Below, piece by piece: positions 1 to 10,100 of a DNA stretch of 64,000 nt (positions are counted from its first letter, which is position 1; each line of letters starts with the position of its first letter). A program made the position numbers and the translations under genes. The notes beneath the pieces were generated by a model. The model was not told where the DNA came from. It did no database searches and saw nothing but the letters and a program-made list of their open reading frames with translations. Source of the stretch: Pontibacter vulgaris (lineage in GTDB: Bacteria; Bacteroidota; Bacteroidia; Cytophagales; Hymenobacteraceae); assembly GCF_022758145.1 (NCBI RefSeq), contig NZ_JAJVDH010000001.1, positions 153,546 to 217,545 on the forward strand. Reading direction: 5' to 3'.

Positions 1-1046
1 AGATCTGCTGCGTTGTTATTGCGCAGTTCATCTATACTTGCTCCGCCTACAAACCCTCGTATAAAACCAGGTCCGGGCTTATCTATGGTCACTGTAATAG
101 TAAGTGTAGCTTCGGTATTATAATCCATATGCCCTACATTCCATACCCAGCTATCATCTGCATTTTTGGTTAAGGTTGTACCTGCTATACTTGAATTATA
201 ACCTGTTACCACCCCGGATAAACGAAGGTCGGTTACCTGAACATTATCTTCATTAACCGGCCCATTATTCTTTATCTTAATAGTATAGGTAATGGTTTCG
301 CCTACAACGTAGCGGTTGATACCGTTAACTCCCGGAGTCTTTTGCAGAGTGATCTCGAGATCAGCCGGCATGTTTAGCTGGTTGTTGATCAAAGTAACCT
401 GACCGCCCAAAGCGGCTAATCGGCCCTGAATAGTGGTGGCATCACCTAAAGAGATATGCTGTTGGGCTAAGAAGTTACCTTTTAACGAAGCACTTTTGCC
501 CGTTATCATGTCGCCATCTATTATCCAGTAAACGTGCGCGCTGGCTGCATCCCGTTTCAACGTAACCAATGCATTATTGGCAATATCCAGCAATCCCTTT
601 ACTTTAAATATGAAAACCGAATTCGGGTTATTTTCTCCGTCCAGGACAAGTTCTCCGGAAAGCAAGGTGCTGCTACCATTAAGCTCATACACCCCTGGCG
701 ACAATGTACGGCCGCCCAGGTTATAGTTTGTATAACTACTAGTATTGGTACGGCCCGCTGCTTCTGTAAAAGCAGTTTGCGCATCTTGTTTCGCCTGAAG
801 GGCTAATGCATCTTTATCGTGAGTATCACGAACAACGATGCCGGGAGGGAAACCGGTTATTGTACCTGTTGTTACACCCAGGCTGGCATTAACAACTGTA
901 CTACCTGTATTTACTACGTTTGTTGCACCCAGTATGCTGAACTCATAAAAGGAGCCGACAGAAATAGGTCCCTGGGCAGATGCCAGAAGAGGGCATACAC
1001 AAAAGCATACTATAAAAAGTATGACTTTTTCAAAGAAGCTTCTCAT
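1..1046 (-). CDS. DUF3494 ice-binding-like secreted protein with DUF11 domain (3' end beyond window)
   Basis: I translated this frame by hand. It is open from an ATG at 1046 to the window edge, about 348 codons with no stop, so the C-terminus is missing. The N-terminus is a signal peptide ending near LLASAQG. Residues ~30-215 show the DUF3494 ice-binding-like beta-solenoid pattern: N-terminal 'FSILGATNVVNTG', then 'NLGGRTLSPGVYELNG', 'NPNSVFIFKVKG' and 'ATTIQGRLAALGGQVTLINN'. From ~residue 225 a DUF11-type domain follows (EITLQKTPGVNGINRY, then GETITYTIKIKNNGP). Known members bind ice or act as secreted adhesins; the substrate here is unknown. A T9SS or anchoring domain would be expected in the missing part. 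The domain call is strong; ice binding itself is inference. Confidence 0.85.
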   Translation of the reverse strand, partial: MRSFFEKVILFIVCFCVCPLLASAQGPISVGSFYEFSILGATNVVNTGSTVVNASLGVTTGTITGFPPGIVVRDTHDKDALALQAKQDAQTAFTEAAGRTNTSSYTNYNLGGRTLSPGVYELNGSSTLLSGELVLDGENNPNSVFIFKVKGLLDIANNALVTLKRDAASAHVYWIIDGDMITGKSASLKGNFLAQQHISLGDATTIQGRLAALGGQVTLINNQLNMPADLEITLQKTPGVNGINRYVVGETITYTIKIKNNGPVNEDNVQVTDLRLSGVVTGYNSSIAGTTLTKNADDSWVWNVGHMDYNTEATLTITVTIDKPGPGFIRGFVGGASIDELRNNNAAD

Positions 1047-1994
1047 TAAATTTTAGTATAAATGCGCTATATTAATTTGTTTTCAGGTTCTACACCTCAA
1101 GCTTTGCTATCTTTTTGTCTTGTACTCAATCAGAAGCTAACACTTGAATTACTATTTATTTACAATTTTTTTAATACAATTCAGACACTAAGAAAAACAA
1201 CATACCTTCATTGATAAAGCAAAAAAACTGCAGGGCTTAATTTTTAAACATCTAAATTTTAATAATTTATAATGCAATACAAATTTTATATAAAAAATAA
1301 AAAATATTTATGGATGAATGCAAAAACAAATCGAAAAAACGCAATATACTGTTTTGAAAATATTTAAATTTTATAAAGAACATCCCTAAAGACAATTCTC
1401 TGCAAAATTGAATTATACAATTATTTTAAATAGCATATATATCAAAAACAATCATATTAATATCCTCAAAACTACAGCAATTTATTTGTATCGTTCAGCT
1501 TAAGTGATTATCTCAAAAAGAATTGCATATAAAGCAGCCTTAAGTTGGTAGCAGTTAACCAAAAGACTGAAAATTAAGTGTCTACATTTTTATACCTAAA
1601 GAGAAGTATTTAGAAATCTAAGGCTACAGCAATATTCCAGATATGTTTAAATCAGTAACTGCTGAGCATTTATAGGTTTGCACTGAAGGCGATGCGATGA
1701 TTGAAACGATGATGAGATCCGTACTTAACTAAAGACCCTCCTCTGTAATTGTAATGCCAAGGAGATAGTAAATAGCGCCTTTATTTTGATATTTTAATTT
1801 GCATTAAGTAGCGTCCTGACTCTGAAGGACTAAAGGATTTTTCTACCCTATTTGTCAACAAACTTTACAGGTAATAGGATGTTAGAGTACGCAGGATGCA
1901 TTAAATGAAAAGGAGTAAAAGATATACCATATCTTTTACTCCTTTTCATTTAATCAGCTGTAATATTTATGTAGGTAATCGTTATTTTAAAGCA
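1047..1994. other. Gene-free AT-rich spacer
   Basis: About 950 bases between the start of the DUF3494 gene and the end of the porP-like gene. It is very AT-rich, with runs of A and T around 1140-1480, and I see no credible coding frame. The only clear structure is the perfect hairpin at 1901-1953. The DUF3494 promoter should lie in the left part, but I could not find a TTTG/TAnnTTTG pair there. Confidence 0.6.
1901..1953 (-). terminator. Perfect 25-bp stem, 3-nt loop hairpin; probable terminator of the adhesin-porP operon
   Basis: The arms 1901-1925 and 1929-1953 are exact reverse complements around the loop ACC. The hairpin lies 41 bases past the porP-like stop codon on the minus strand. 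The stem is AT-rich and unusually long, and no clean U-tract follows it, so transcript stabilisation is an alternative to termination. Confidence 0.6.
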
Positions 1995-2954
1995 CTACCA
2001 GATCCATTGCGGGCAAATTACGCGCCTCTTATTCAGCAACTTAAAACCAACTACTATTTCATGCGTACCTGTGCTTACTTTGTTAATATTGGATACTGTA
2101 GCATCGTAGGAGTAAGAGATATCTAACAAGGGATTAACATATACACCAACCATACCTACCAGGGCATCTTTATGCCGGTAAGAGGCTCCTACCCAAAAAC
2201 GCTCGTCATATAGTACACGCACATTTGCATCTATAGCAGCCGGGCTCGGGTCAGCCAGCTTTAACATGAAAGATGGGATTACATCTAGCTTAGGAGTAGG
2301 GCTTAAACGGTAGCTACCTGTTACAAAATAGTGCCGTTGCAGATTTAAAGCAGCTCTATCATCTTCGGCAGCCCGGAAAGTACCAGCATCCTCCAGCAAC
2401 TGTGCCCCTGCTATACCCAATGAAAAATCGCGCGAGTATAACCAGAAGCCCAGACTCAGGTCGATCATATTTTCGTTTATATTACCGCCTCCTACCAGGG
2501 GATCGTTCGGATTTGTGAACTGCAGCTCATTTGCATTAAGGGAATTACGGATAACCCCGGCGGCTACGCCAGCCGAGGCATTTATACTTCGGGTAAGCGG
2601 CATGTGATAAGCATAGGTACCAGACAAGCCTGAACGGCGCAAAGGACCGGTTTTATCTGTATGGAAAATAACACCCACGCCATGATGTGCCAATGCTTTA
2701 TGGTACCGTGTGCTGGCAGCGCCTTTGTTGAGCGGAGTATGTGCGGTAACATAATACGTTACCGGGGCGCCTTCCAGCCCAACCCACTGCCGTCGGTTGC
2801 TAATTCTTATATCAGCATAATCTTCTATGCCTGTAATAGCAGGGTTTAAGAGAAAGTTATTGACCATGTACTGGCTGTATTGGGGGCGCTGCTGCGCCGA
2901 AGCCTGCAGGGCAACGCTTACCCAAAGTAGCAATAATAAAAGCGGCTTCTTCAT
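1995..2954 (-). CDS. PorP/SprF family type IX secretion membrane protein
   Basis: 319 residues with a signal peptide (cleavage near LQASA/QQ). The mature N-terminus 'RPQYSQYMVNNFLLNPA' is the hallmark of the PorP/SprF family, outer-membrane beta-barrel proteins that assist T9SS export or surface attachment of a partner adhesin. 'RRQWVGLEGAPVTYYV' and the repeated aromatic barrel strands fit the family. Its start lies 5 bases after the stop of the 1225-residue type B CTD protein, the usual SprB-SprF-like pairing, so the two are almost certainly cotranscribed and functionally coupled. The pairing is established for the family; the specific partnership is inferred from position. Confidence 0.9.
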   Translation of the reverse strand: MKKPLLLLLLWVSVALQASAQQRPQYSQYMVNNFLLNPAITGIEDYADIRISNRRQWVGLEGAPVTYYVTAHTPLNKGAASTRYHKALAHHGVGVIFHTDKTGPLRRSGLSGTYAYHMPLTRSINASAGVAAGVIRNSLNANELQFTNPNDPLVGGGNINENMIDLSLGFWLYSRDFSLGIAGAQLLEDAGTFRAAEDDRAALNLQRHYFVTGSYRLSPTPKLDVIPSFMLKLADPSPAAIDANVRVLYDERFWVGASYRHKDALVGMVGVYVNPLLDISYSYDATVSNINKVSTGTHEIVVGFKLLNKRRVICPQWIW

Positions 2955-2959
2955 AGGTA

Positions 2960-5900
2960 TTATCTGATAATGGTAACGTTACCCGAGATAGGACGCTCGG
3001 AGCTGTTGAGGTAAATGATGTAGTAATAAGTAGCCACTGGCAGGTCTGAGCCATTGTAGGTACCATCCCACGGGGTGCCGTAACCGTTAGAGGTGAAAAC
3101 AAGATTGCCCCAACGGTTAAATATCTCTACCCGCACATCCGGGTAGTTCTCTATATTTTCGATTTCCCATACTTCGTTCACGCCATCGCGGTTAGGTGTG
3201 AAAGCGTTAGGTGCCACAATAGCCGGAATAACTGTTACAGTTACTTCATCGATATCAACACAGCCTTCGGCAGTGGTTACTGTTACAGTATAGGTTGTAG
3301 TAACTTGTGGGCTTGCTACCGGGTTAGCTACATCGGCGCTGCTTAACCCTTGTGTAGGTTCCCATTTATAGGTAGTGCCTCCTGAAGCCCGCAACTCCAC
3401 TGTTTTACCCTGAATAATGGTAACATCATCTCCGGCGCTGGCTTCTGGTGTTACCAGTGTTACTGTTGCTGCTGTACGAGTAGTGCTAACACAGCCATTT
3501 GTATTTACAGCCTGCACATAATAAGTAGTTGTTTGCGTTAAAGGCGGGGTCTGGAAGGTGGCTCCTACGAAAATGGGGGTACCCCCTGAAGCTTCAGTAA
3601 ACCACTCGTATGTGCCGCCATTACTGTTTGCTATTGTTAGTGTAGCTGAGCCGCCTGCACAGGCTGTAGCATTACGCACAGTAAGTACAGGCGGTGCCGG
3701 AGCAGGGTTTACTGTAATTGCAACTGCCTCGGAAGGAGTGGAGCAGCCCGCCGAACTTACCACGCGCCGATACCAGGTCTTTTGAGTAATAGCTGCCGGT
3801 GTATAACCGGGGCCTGTGTTATTACCTGCCGCAGGCGAGAAACCAGCAGTTGGCCCGCTTATACTGCTTTCCCAAAGGTAAGTATAAGTGCCTGTACCTC
3901 CGGTTGGTGTGCTGCCTGTAAGTGGAGCTGGTGTTTCGCCCTCGCAAATGGTCTGATTTGCAGAGATACTGTTGTTGGTTACACCCTGATTAATGGTGAT
4001 CTGTACGGCAACACTGGTATCGCCGGCACAGGCTGCAGAGGTTACCACACGCCGGAACCAGGTAGTTTGCGTAAGGTTGCCAGGAGTATAGCTCTGCCCA
4101 TTGTTAGTACCCTCTGCCGGACCAAAGCCTGCTGCGGCACCTGTTGTACTGCTTTGCCATAAATAAGTATAAGTGCCGGTGCCGCCGCTAGGGGCAGAAC
4201 CTGTAAGTGGCTGCGGGCTAGTTCCGGTACAAATTGTTTGGGCATCGCCAACCGTGTTATTAGCAAGCGCTGGGTTCACCGTAATTTTTATAGGCTCTGA
4301 GTATGAAGTACAGCCACCGGATGTAACTGCGCGTCTGAACCAGTTCTCCCGTTGTGTAAGTGCACCTGCAATGGTATAGTTTTCAGCATTATTAGCGCCG
4401 GATGCCGGCACAAACCCACGGTCAGGTCCTTGCGTGCTTACCTCCCAAAGGAAAGTATAAGGGCCGCCTGCACCACCTGTAGGCCGCGAACCAATTAGCG
4501 GCTCCGGAGTATCGCCGGCGCAAATCTCCTGCGCCGGGCTTATAGTATTGGCGCTAGCTGGTATTGGGTCCACTGCCTGAATCTCAACAACATTACTTGT
4601 ATCTGCGGAGCAGCTTGCCGAAAACACAAGCCGCCTGAACCAGGTAGTGGTTGTAACAGGCTCTGTCGGTTTATAGTTGATGGTATTATTTACACCCGGT
4701 GCTGCCGTAAAATCAGATGTTGGCCCGGTAGTGCTTCGTTCCCAGGTATAAGCATAAGGCGTTCCGGTATCGCCTCCGGCTGGCTGGCTTCCTTTTAATT
4801 CCGCAGGTGTTTCGCCTTTGCACAGGCTTACGATTTCATTTCCTTCTATACTATTATTCGTAACACGGCTGCGTACTGTTAAAGCTACTTCTGTACGTGG
4901 GCTTCCGCAGTTATTTACATCTATGGTTGCTACATAATAAGTAACATTGCCGGTAAGCGGCGGCGTTGTAAAAGTCGGGCTAATGGCCACAGGCAGTGCG
5001 GCCGGTTCAGGGCTATCGAACCAGGCATATACCGGGCCGGGTCCTGTTGGAGCCAAACGCACGGTATCGCCTTCGCATACTATGCCCGGATTTTGAATTG
5101 TAGGTTTTGCCGGTAGCGGAAGTATGATAACTGTTTGCGCCGGTGCTGGCTGTCCCTGATAAATGGAATTAGAACTCCCACACTCGTTTACAGCCTCTAC
5201 TGATACTTTATAGGTACCTGGTTGTGTAAAATTATAGTTGAACTGGTATGGAAAAGTGCTGAACGTTTGCGTTGTGCTTACAGGGCCTGTAATTGTAATG
5301 GTTACCCGGCTTATTGTTCCCAGGTTTTCATCTATAAACAGGCCGGTACCTCCGCCGGGGCCGCCTCCTCCTGTACCTCCGCTGCCACTATAATCTACCG
5401 TAGTAGGGCCACATTCTGTAACATCGGCAGGCACCTGCACCTGCGGGTAGCCTACTACAATACCCTGAGAAGTGGTATCGCTGGCACAACCGTTTGTAAC
5501 TATAAGCTGAATAGTATAAAGTCCCGATTCTGTAAACCTGAAAACCGGATCAGGCCCCGTAAGTGAACCTGACTCTAACTCATACCCCTGATCGGGTTGA
5601 ACCGACCATTCGTAACTAAGGTCGCCTCCTGAAGAACTATCTGTGGGCGTAACGATTACAGGAATACACCCGGGACTCTGATTTGGCTCGGCCCGCTTTT
5701 TATCCAGTGAAAAGTTGGCTTTAGGCTCCTGGCTGAATTTAAATACTTGCTCAAAAATAGCTTCGCAGCCGTTAGCACTCACCGCTCTTATCCGAATCGG
5801 GTAATTACCCAGTGTATCGTAAGCAGTTGGGTTTTTAAGAGGAAATGGGTTTGGCTGGCCCGGGTAAGTTACTTCGCCTTTGCCATCGCCCCAGTCAACA

Positions 5901-6637
5901 AAATAGGTAGCAATGTTTGTGTTAAAAGGGGCTTGAGTAGTATTGGTTATTTCTGCGAAAATGGCCGTATCGCCGGGCTCCACAGAATCAGGGATACATA
6001 CCTGGAAATCATTTTTCTCAGTGAAAGATACTTCCGGCACCTGCTTTACTGATATAATTTGCGAAACGGTATCGGAGTCGCAGCCATTGCGTGTGCCAAT
6101 TACCTTTACCCTGAATGTGACAGTACCTGTGCCCACCGAAGTATACGTATGGGATCTGGGGTTACCCTGCTCAACGGTACCATCTCCAAAAAACCAGGTA
6201 TAATTAACATCAGTTTCAGGACTGGTAATAAAGAAGTTTATAGGTGTGCCTGCACAGGCAGCGATGTTCGGATCGAAGGCAAAAGTAGGCAGGTTTGGCT
6301 TTGGCGTTACGTTTATCTCGATGCGCCCTGCCGAAACAATGCGCTGGCAATTAGGTCCGCTAGCCTCTACGGTATATATACCGGATTGCGTAGCAGTATA
6401 AGTAGCAGCAGTACCCGTACCGTCTGAAATGGCAACACCATCCCGAAACCATTGCCAGCTGGTTGCATTAAAGTTGTTCGTGCTTTCGAGCAAGGCACTT
6501 CCGCCCTGGCAAAAGTTCGTACTACTTTGTGTACTTATTCCTACTGCGCAGTTTGCCTGTGCCATTGCCTGGCCAGCAGAAACTAGTAGCAGGAAAAAAA
6601 GCACCGAGTAGAAAAGCTTCGGTAGAAGTAAGCGCAT
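2960..6637 (-). CDS. Large surface adhesin-like protein with PKD/Ig-like and SprB-like repeats, T9SS type B sorting domain
   Basis: 1225 residues with a signal peptide (ends near QAMAQA). PKD-type domains sit around residues 140-190 ('NYTWFFGDGT') and 240-300 ('YFVDWGDGKG'). Four tandem ~95-residue repeats span about 590-980, each with a 'NNxIxxxQxIC' opening, 'PxxGGTGTYTYLW' and 'xxTWFRRxVxSxxC'. The C-terminus carries the gliding motility-associated (TIGR04131-like) signature 'APNAFTPNRDGVNEVWEI', 'VEIFNRWGNLVF' and 'GTYNGSDLPVATYYYII', which directs T9SS type B export. Size, repeats and the adjacent PorP/SprF gene suggest a SprB-like surface protein for adhesion or motility; the ligand is unknown. 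Confidence 0.9.
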   Translation of the reverse strand: MRLLLPKLFYSVLFFLLLVSAGQAMAQANCAVGISTQSSTNFCQGGSALLESTNNFNATSWQWFRDGVAISDGTGTAATYTATQSGIYTVEASGPNCQRIVSAGRIEINVTPKPNLPTFAFDPNIAACAGTPINFFITSPETDVNYTWFFGDGTVEQGNPRSHTYTSVGTGTVTFRVKVIGTRNGCDSDTVSQIISVKQVPEVSFTEKNDFQVCIPDSVEPGDTAIFAEITNTTQAPFNTNIATYFVDWGDGKGEVTYPGQPNPFPLKNPTAYDTLGNYPIRIRAVSANGCEAIFEQVFKFSQEPKANFSLDKKRAEPNQSPGCIPVIVTPTDSSSGGDLSYEWSVQPDQGYELESGSLTGPDPVFRFTESGLYTIQLIVTNGCASDTTSQGIVVGYPQVQVPADVTECGPTTVDYSGSGGTGGGGPGGGTGLFIDENLGTISRVTITITGPVSTTQTFSTFPYQFNYNFTQPGTYKVSVEAVNECGSSNSIYQGQPAPAQTVIILPLPAKPTIQNPGIVCEGDTVRLAPTGPGPVYAWFDSPEPAALPVAISPTFTTPPLTGNVTYYVATIDVNNCGSPRTEVALTVRSRVTNNSIEGNEIVSLCKGETPAELKGSQPAGGDTGTPYAYTWERSTTGPTSDFTAAPGVNNTINYKPTEPVTTTTWFRRLVFSASCSADTSNVVEIQAVDPIPASANTISPAQEICAGDTPEPLIGSRPTGGAGGPYTFLWEVSTQGPDRGFVPASGANNAENYTIAGALTQRENWFRRAVTSGGCTSYSEPIKITVNPALANNTVGDAQTICTGTSPQPLTGSAPSGGTGTYTYLWQSSTTGAAAGFGPAEGTNNGQSYTPGNLTQTTWFRRVVTSAACAGDTSVAVQITINQGVTNNSISANQTICEGETPAPLTGSTPTGGTGTYTYLWESSISGPTAGFSPAAGNNTGPGYTPAAITQKTWYRRVVSSAGCSTPSEAVAITVNPAPAPPVLTVRNATACAGGSATLTIANSNGGTYEWFTEASGGTPIFVGATFQTPPLTQTTTYYVQAVNTNGCVSTTRTAATVTLVTPEASAGDDVTIIQGKTVELRASGGTTYKWEPTQGLSSADVANPVASPQVTTTYTVTVTTAEGCVDIDEVTVTVIPAIVAPNAFTPNRDGVNEVWEIENIENYPDVRVEIFNRWGNLVFTSNGYGTPWDGTYNGSDLPVATYYYIIYLNSSERPISGNVTIIR

Positions 6638-7120
6638 CTGACTAAGGTTAAAGGGTGACTGCGCTATGGTACTTTTATGAAGATAAGTTCAGGCAATATG
6701 AATAAGCCAAGCGCAAGTATATTTCACGTAAAGAAGGCCTAAACTGTTTCAGGCTAAGGGCTTGCAGCAGCATATTTATTCAAGTTTTTATATTTATAGC
6801 TGATAGTTCAGATAGCAGCCTTTACTTACAGCAACTATAGCAAAGAACTAAAAGCCTTTGTGAAGTATGATTTCAGTTGCAGGCAATACAAGAAAGATAT
6901 AAATATGTAATAGCTGATTTGCACAGCAATAGGCGATTTTACTTAAACTTTTAGCGCTTAAAGCAAGAGAACTACACATGCTAAATGCTGCTTTTAAAGT
7001 ATAGATCTTGAATCCGGAATGGTTATCAGCAGCTACAAAACAAAAGCCCCTATACTGCTAGCAGTACAGGGGCTTTTAACTTTGCATGGCATACTAAATT
7101 ACGCCTGGTTTATACTTTAC
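6638..7120. other. Gene-free spacer upstream of the type B adhesin
   Basis: About 480 bases between the adhesin start and the end of the nuclease gene. It contains the nuclease terminator (7042-7077). I see no other ORF, RNA or clear promoter motif. Confidence 0.5.
7042..7077 (-). terminator. Terminator of the secreted endonuclease gene
   Basis: A 17-base arm (7042-7058) pairs with 7061-7077 around a 2-base loop, with one wobble. The stem core is AAAAGCCCC/GGGGCTTTT, followed on the minus strand by TTTTG. It lies 44 bases beyond the stop at 7121. Confidence 0.85.
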
Positions 7121-10100
7121 TTAATCAACTATAAAAAGCTTACTGCTTGCCTGCCCCTTATCTGATACAATGCGCAACAGGTAAACACCCGTTGACAGGT
7201 GAGTTAAATCAAGCTCCTGCTGACCCTGTAATACAGGCAATTTCTGCCGATACACCATGTGCCCTACGGCATTTGCCACGATCACCTCTACATGCATTAG
7301 GGGTTGTTTAGCAGCTATAAACACCTTGCCATGGCTTGGGTTAGGATAAATAGTAAGCCCTAACTTTTCTATGGCATCGGCTATGCCGGTTGGTTGCAGC
7401 ACTGCCGCTATTGGCTCTGAAGACGCAGAGTAACAACCTTCCCCGTTTCTGACACGCACTGTATAGTTGCCAGATTCCGTTATAGTTATACTTTGTGATA
7501 TCGCATCAGTTATAGTTATACCGTCTTTCGCCCATTCGTAAGCGGCGCCGGCTATACTTGCCGTAAGCTGGTTGGTGGTTTGCGTAATAGCTGGCTTATC
7601 CGGAACCGGGTTTACTGTAACTTTAACCGCTTCGCTTATGCTAGTGCCGCAATTACCGGAAGTTATACTTCTGCGAATAAATGTAGTGGCGCTTAGTTGC
7701 CCAGGAGTATAGTCTCTGGCATTGTTCACTCCGGCGGCAGGTATAAAACTGTTACCATCAGCGCTTGTCTCCCATAAGTATGTATAAGAGCCTGTTCCGC
7801 CTGTTGGCATAGTACCCGTTATAGTTGCAGGCACCTGGCCTGCACAAACTGCCTGCGCAGCACTTATGGTATTATTTGAAACAGGTAATGTTACTGTAAC
7901 AGCCAGAACAGTTACAGCACTTGGACCGCAATTGTTTGCTACAGCTAAGCTAACTTCCCCGGCATCATTACCAGCTTGTACTGCAATTTGCGGAGTTCCG
8001 GCACCAGATGTAATTACCCAGCTCGCAGGCACGCTCCAATTATAAGCGATAACACCAGGCTGCATAGTTGCGGAGTAAATTACTGTTTCGCCAGCACAAA
8101 TAGTTGAGGGCCCGTTTATAGTTGGTGCATCTGGCGCGGTGCTAACATCTACAGTTACTTTAGTAAGAGCACTCAGGCAACCTGCAGCAGTGGCGGCTCC
8201 TACATAATAAGCTGTATTGGCCGTGAGCTGCGGTGTGGTAAAATTAGCTCCGGTTCCAAGCAACGTTTCGCCTGTTTCTGATGCATACCAGTTATAAGTT
8301 AATGATGCATCCGGGTTTGTTATCTCTAATACAGCACTTGCACCTGCACAGGTAGTAGCAGCAGTTGCTACAGGAGCCTGCGGAGCAGCACTAACCGTTA
8401 TAACCACATCGTCTGAATAAGTACAGGTTCCGTTAGTGGCCGTTACAGTATAAGTATAAGTGCCAGGAGTAGAAGCCGTGAAAGTCGGGTTTGCAAGAGC
8501 AGCACCTGATAAGCCGGTAGCAGTGGACCATTGGTAAGTATAACTTGTTACAGCTGGTGCGCCAATAGTTATACTTGCCCCGTTACAGACAACTTTATCC
8601 GCTCCAGCGAAATCTTCCAGTGGGTCTGCATCGCAATCTACTGCAGGGCTCACTCCGAACAGCGCCACATCTTCCACATTCCAGATTTCATTGGATGAGT
8701 TATTTTTAATGCTAACTTTTGCTTTTACAGTAGTTGTACCATTTGGTATGGTTACACGAAGTATAGATGGTGCATTATCTGCAGACAGTATGTTACCAGT
8801 AGATAATTTCTCTGTAAAAATTTTCTCTACCAGCGTGCCTGCTGCGGTTGTTATAGTTGCTGTACCATCCATGCCATAACGAATGTTATTATCAGTGGCA
8901 TTTGCAGTAATCCTGATATCTGGAGTTGCTGAAAAATTAGCACCATCTAACGCAACATATACTTCCAGGTAATCTCCTGCATCAAAACCATTGCCTGTTG
9001 TAACCGAAACAGATGAGTTATACAGCTCAAAGTATACATCCTGTTTGCCAGCTACATTCACATCGCTGAAAATCAGCTCACGGGTTGCGTTGGCAGTTTG
9101 CAAACTTGAGCCGCTGCGCAGGCGCTGCCCGTTTGGCAAACCAGTATTTATAGCCGAACTACTAAATCCGGAGGTTACTACCCAGCCATCAGATGCAGTG
9201 CCATCAAAGTCCTGTAGCGCGAGCAGGTTGCCGTTGCCAGGTGTTGGTACCTGTGTCGCATCAGCCGTTTTAATTTCCAGGACCGGTGCATTGGTAATCT
9301 GGTAAGTATAACCGTTAGAGCAGCTCTCAAATACCTGGGCGTAATAGGTAGAGCCGGCAATAAGACCTATAATTTGCGTACTGTTGCCGCTACCGTTGTA
9401 AACCAACCTGCTTCCATCTGCAAGTGCAGCTGCCAAAGTATAGTTTGCGTTGGCGCCTGTAAAAGCTTCGCCATTGGCCGGAACAAATGTAACCGGGTTA
9501 TCTTTTTTAAGCACTACCATTCTGCCGTCGCCGGAGCCATTGGCCCAGTTCAGGGTAAAACCGGTTTGAGTTATACTTGCACTGTTTAACCCAGTTATTG
9601 CCAAAGGTATACCAGAACAAGTATAATCTGATGTGGTAGTTGCAAGGGACGGGGCTGCTGTGGTATTATACTTGTTACCGGAAGAGCAGAACTCAAAAAC
9701 CTGTACATGATAGGTTTTATTAGCAGAAAGTCCTCTTACAACTACGCTATCGCCAGTGCTGCTATAAACAATGCGGTGCCCGCTCCCCTGGTCTGTGGCC
9801 AGGCTGTAGTTGCTGTTAATACCCGTATAGCTTCCTGTAGGTGTAAAATTAACGGCTTCGTTTTCTCTTACAACAACCAACCGCTTGTCGCCGCTGCCTT
9901 TGGCCCAGCTAACTTTAAACGTGGTTGTGGTAACTTCTGAAATAGCCAGGTTGCTAAGCTGTATAGTTGGCTCACAAACAACAGGCACAAGCCCCCACGC
10001 TTTTGCTACCAGTTCCGGATAATCTATATAAGGGTTACGGTTACCCTGCACTGCCTGCACGCGGTTATTTCGCTCGCGTTCGCGGTCATCTACAGGGTCT

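Noticed and set aside
3558..6611. Many opposite-strand frames of 60-126 codons inside the adhesin gene
   Set aside because: They are antisense shadows of repetitive low-stop coding DNA, without ribosome sites or protein-like motifs.
2960..6637. CRISPR-like periodicity in the adhesin gene
   Set aside because: The period is ~285 bases of translated protein repeats, not 25-40 base repeats with unique spacers.
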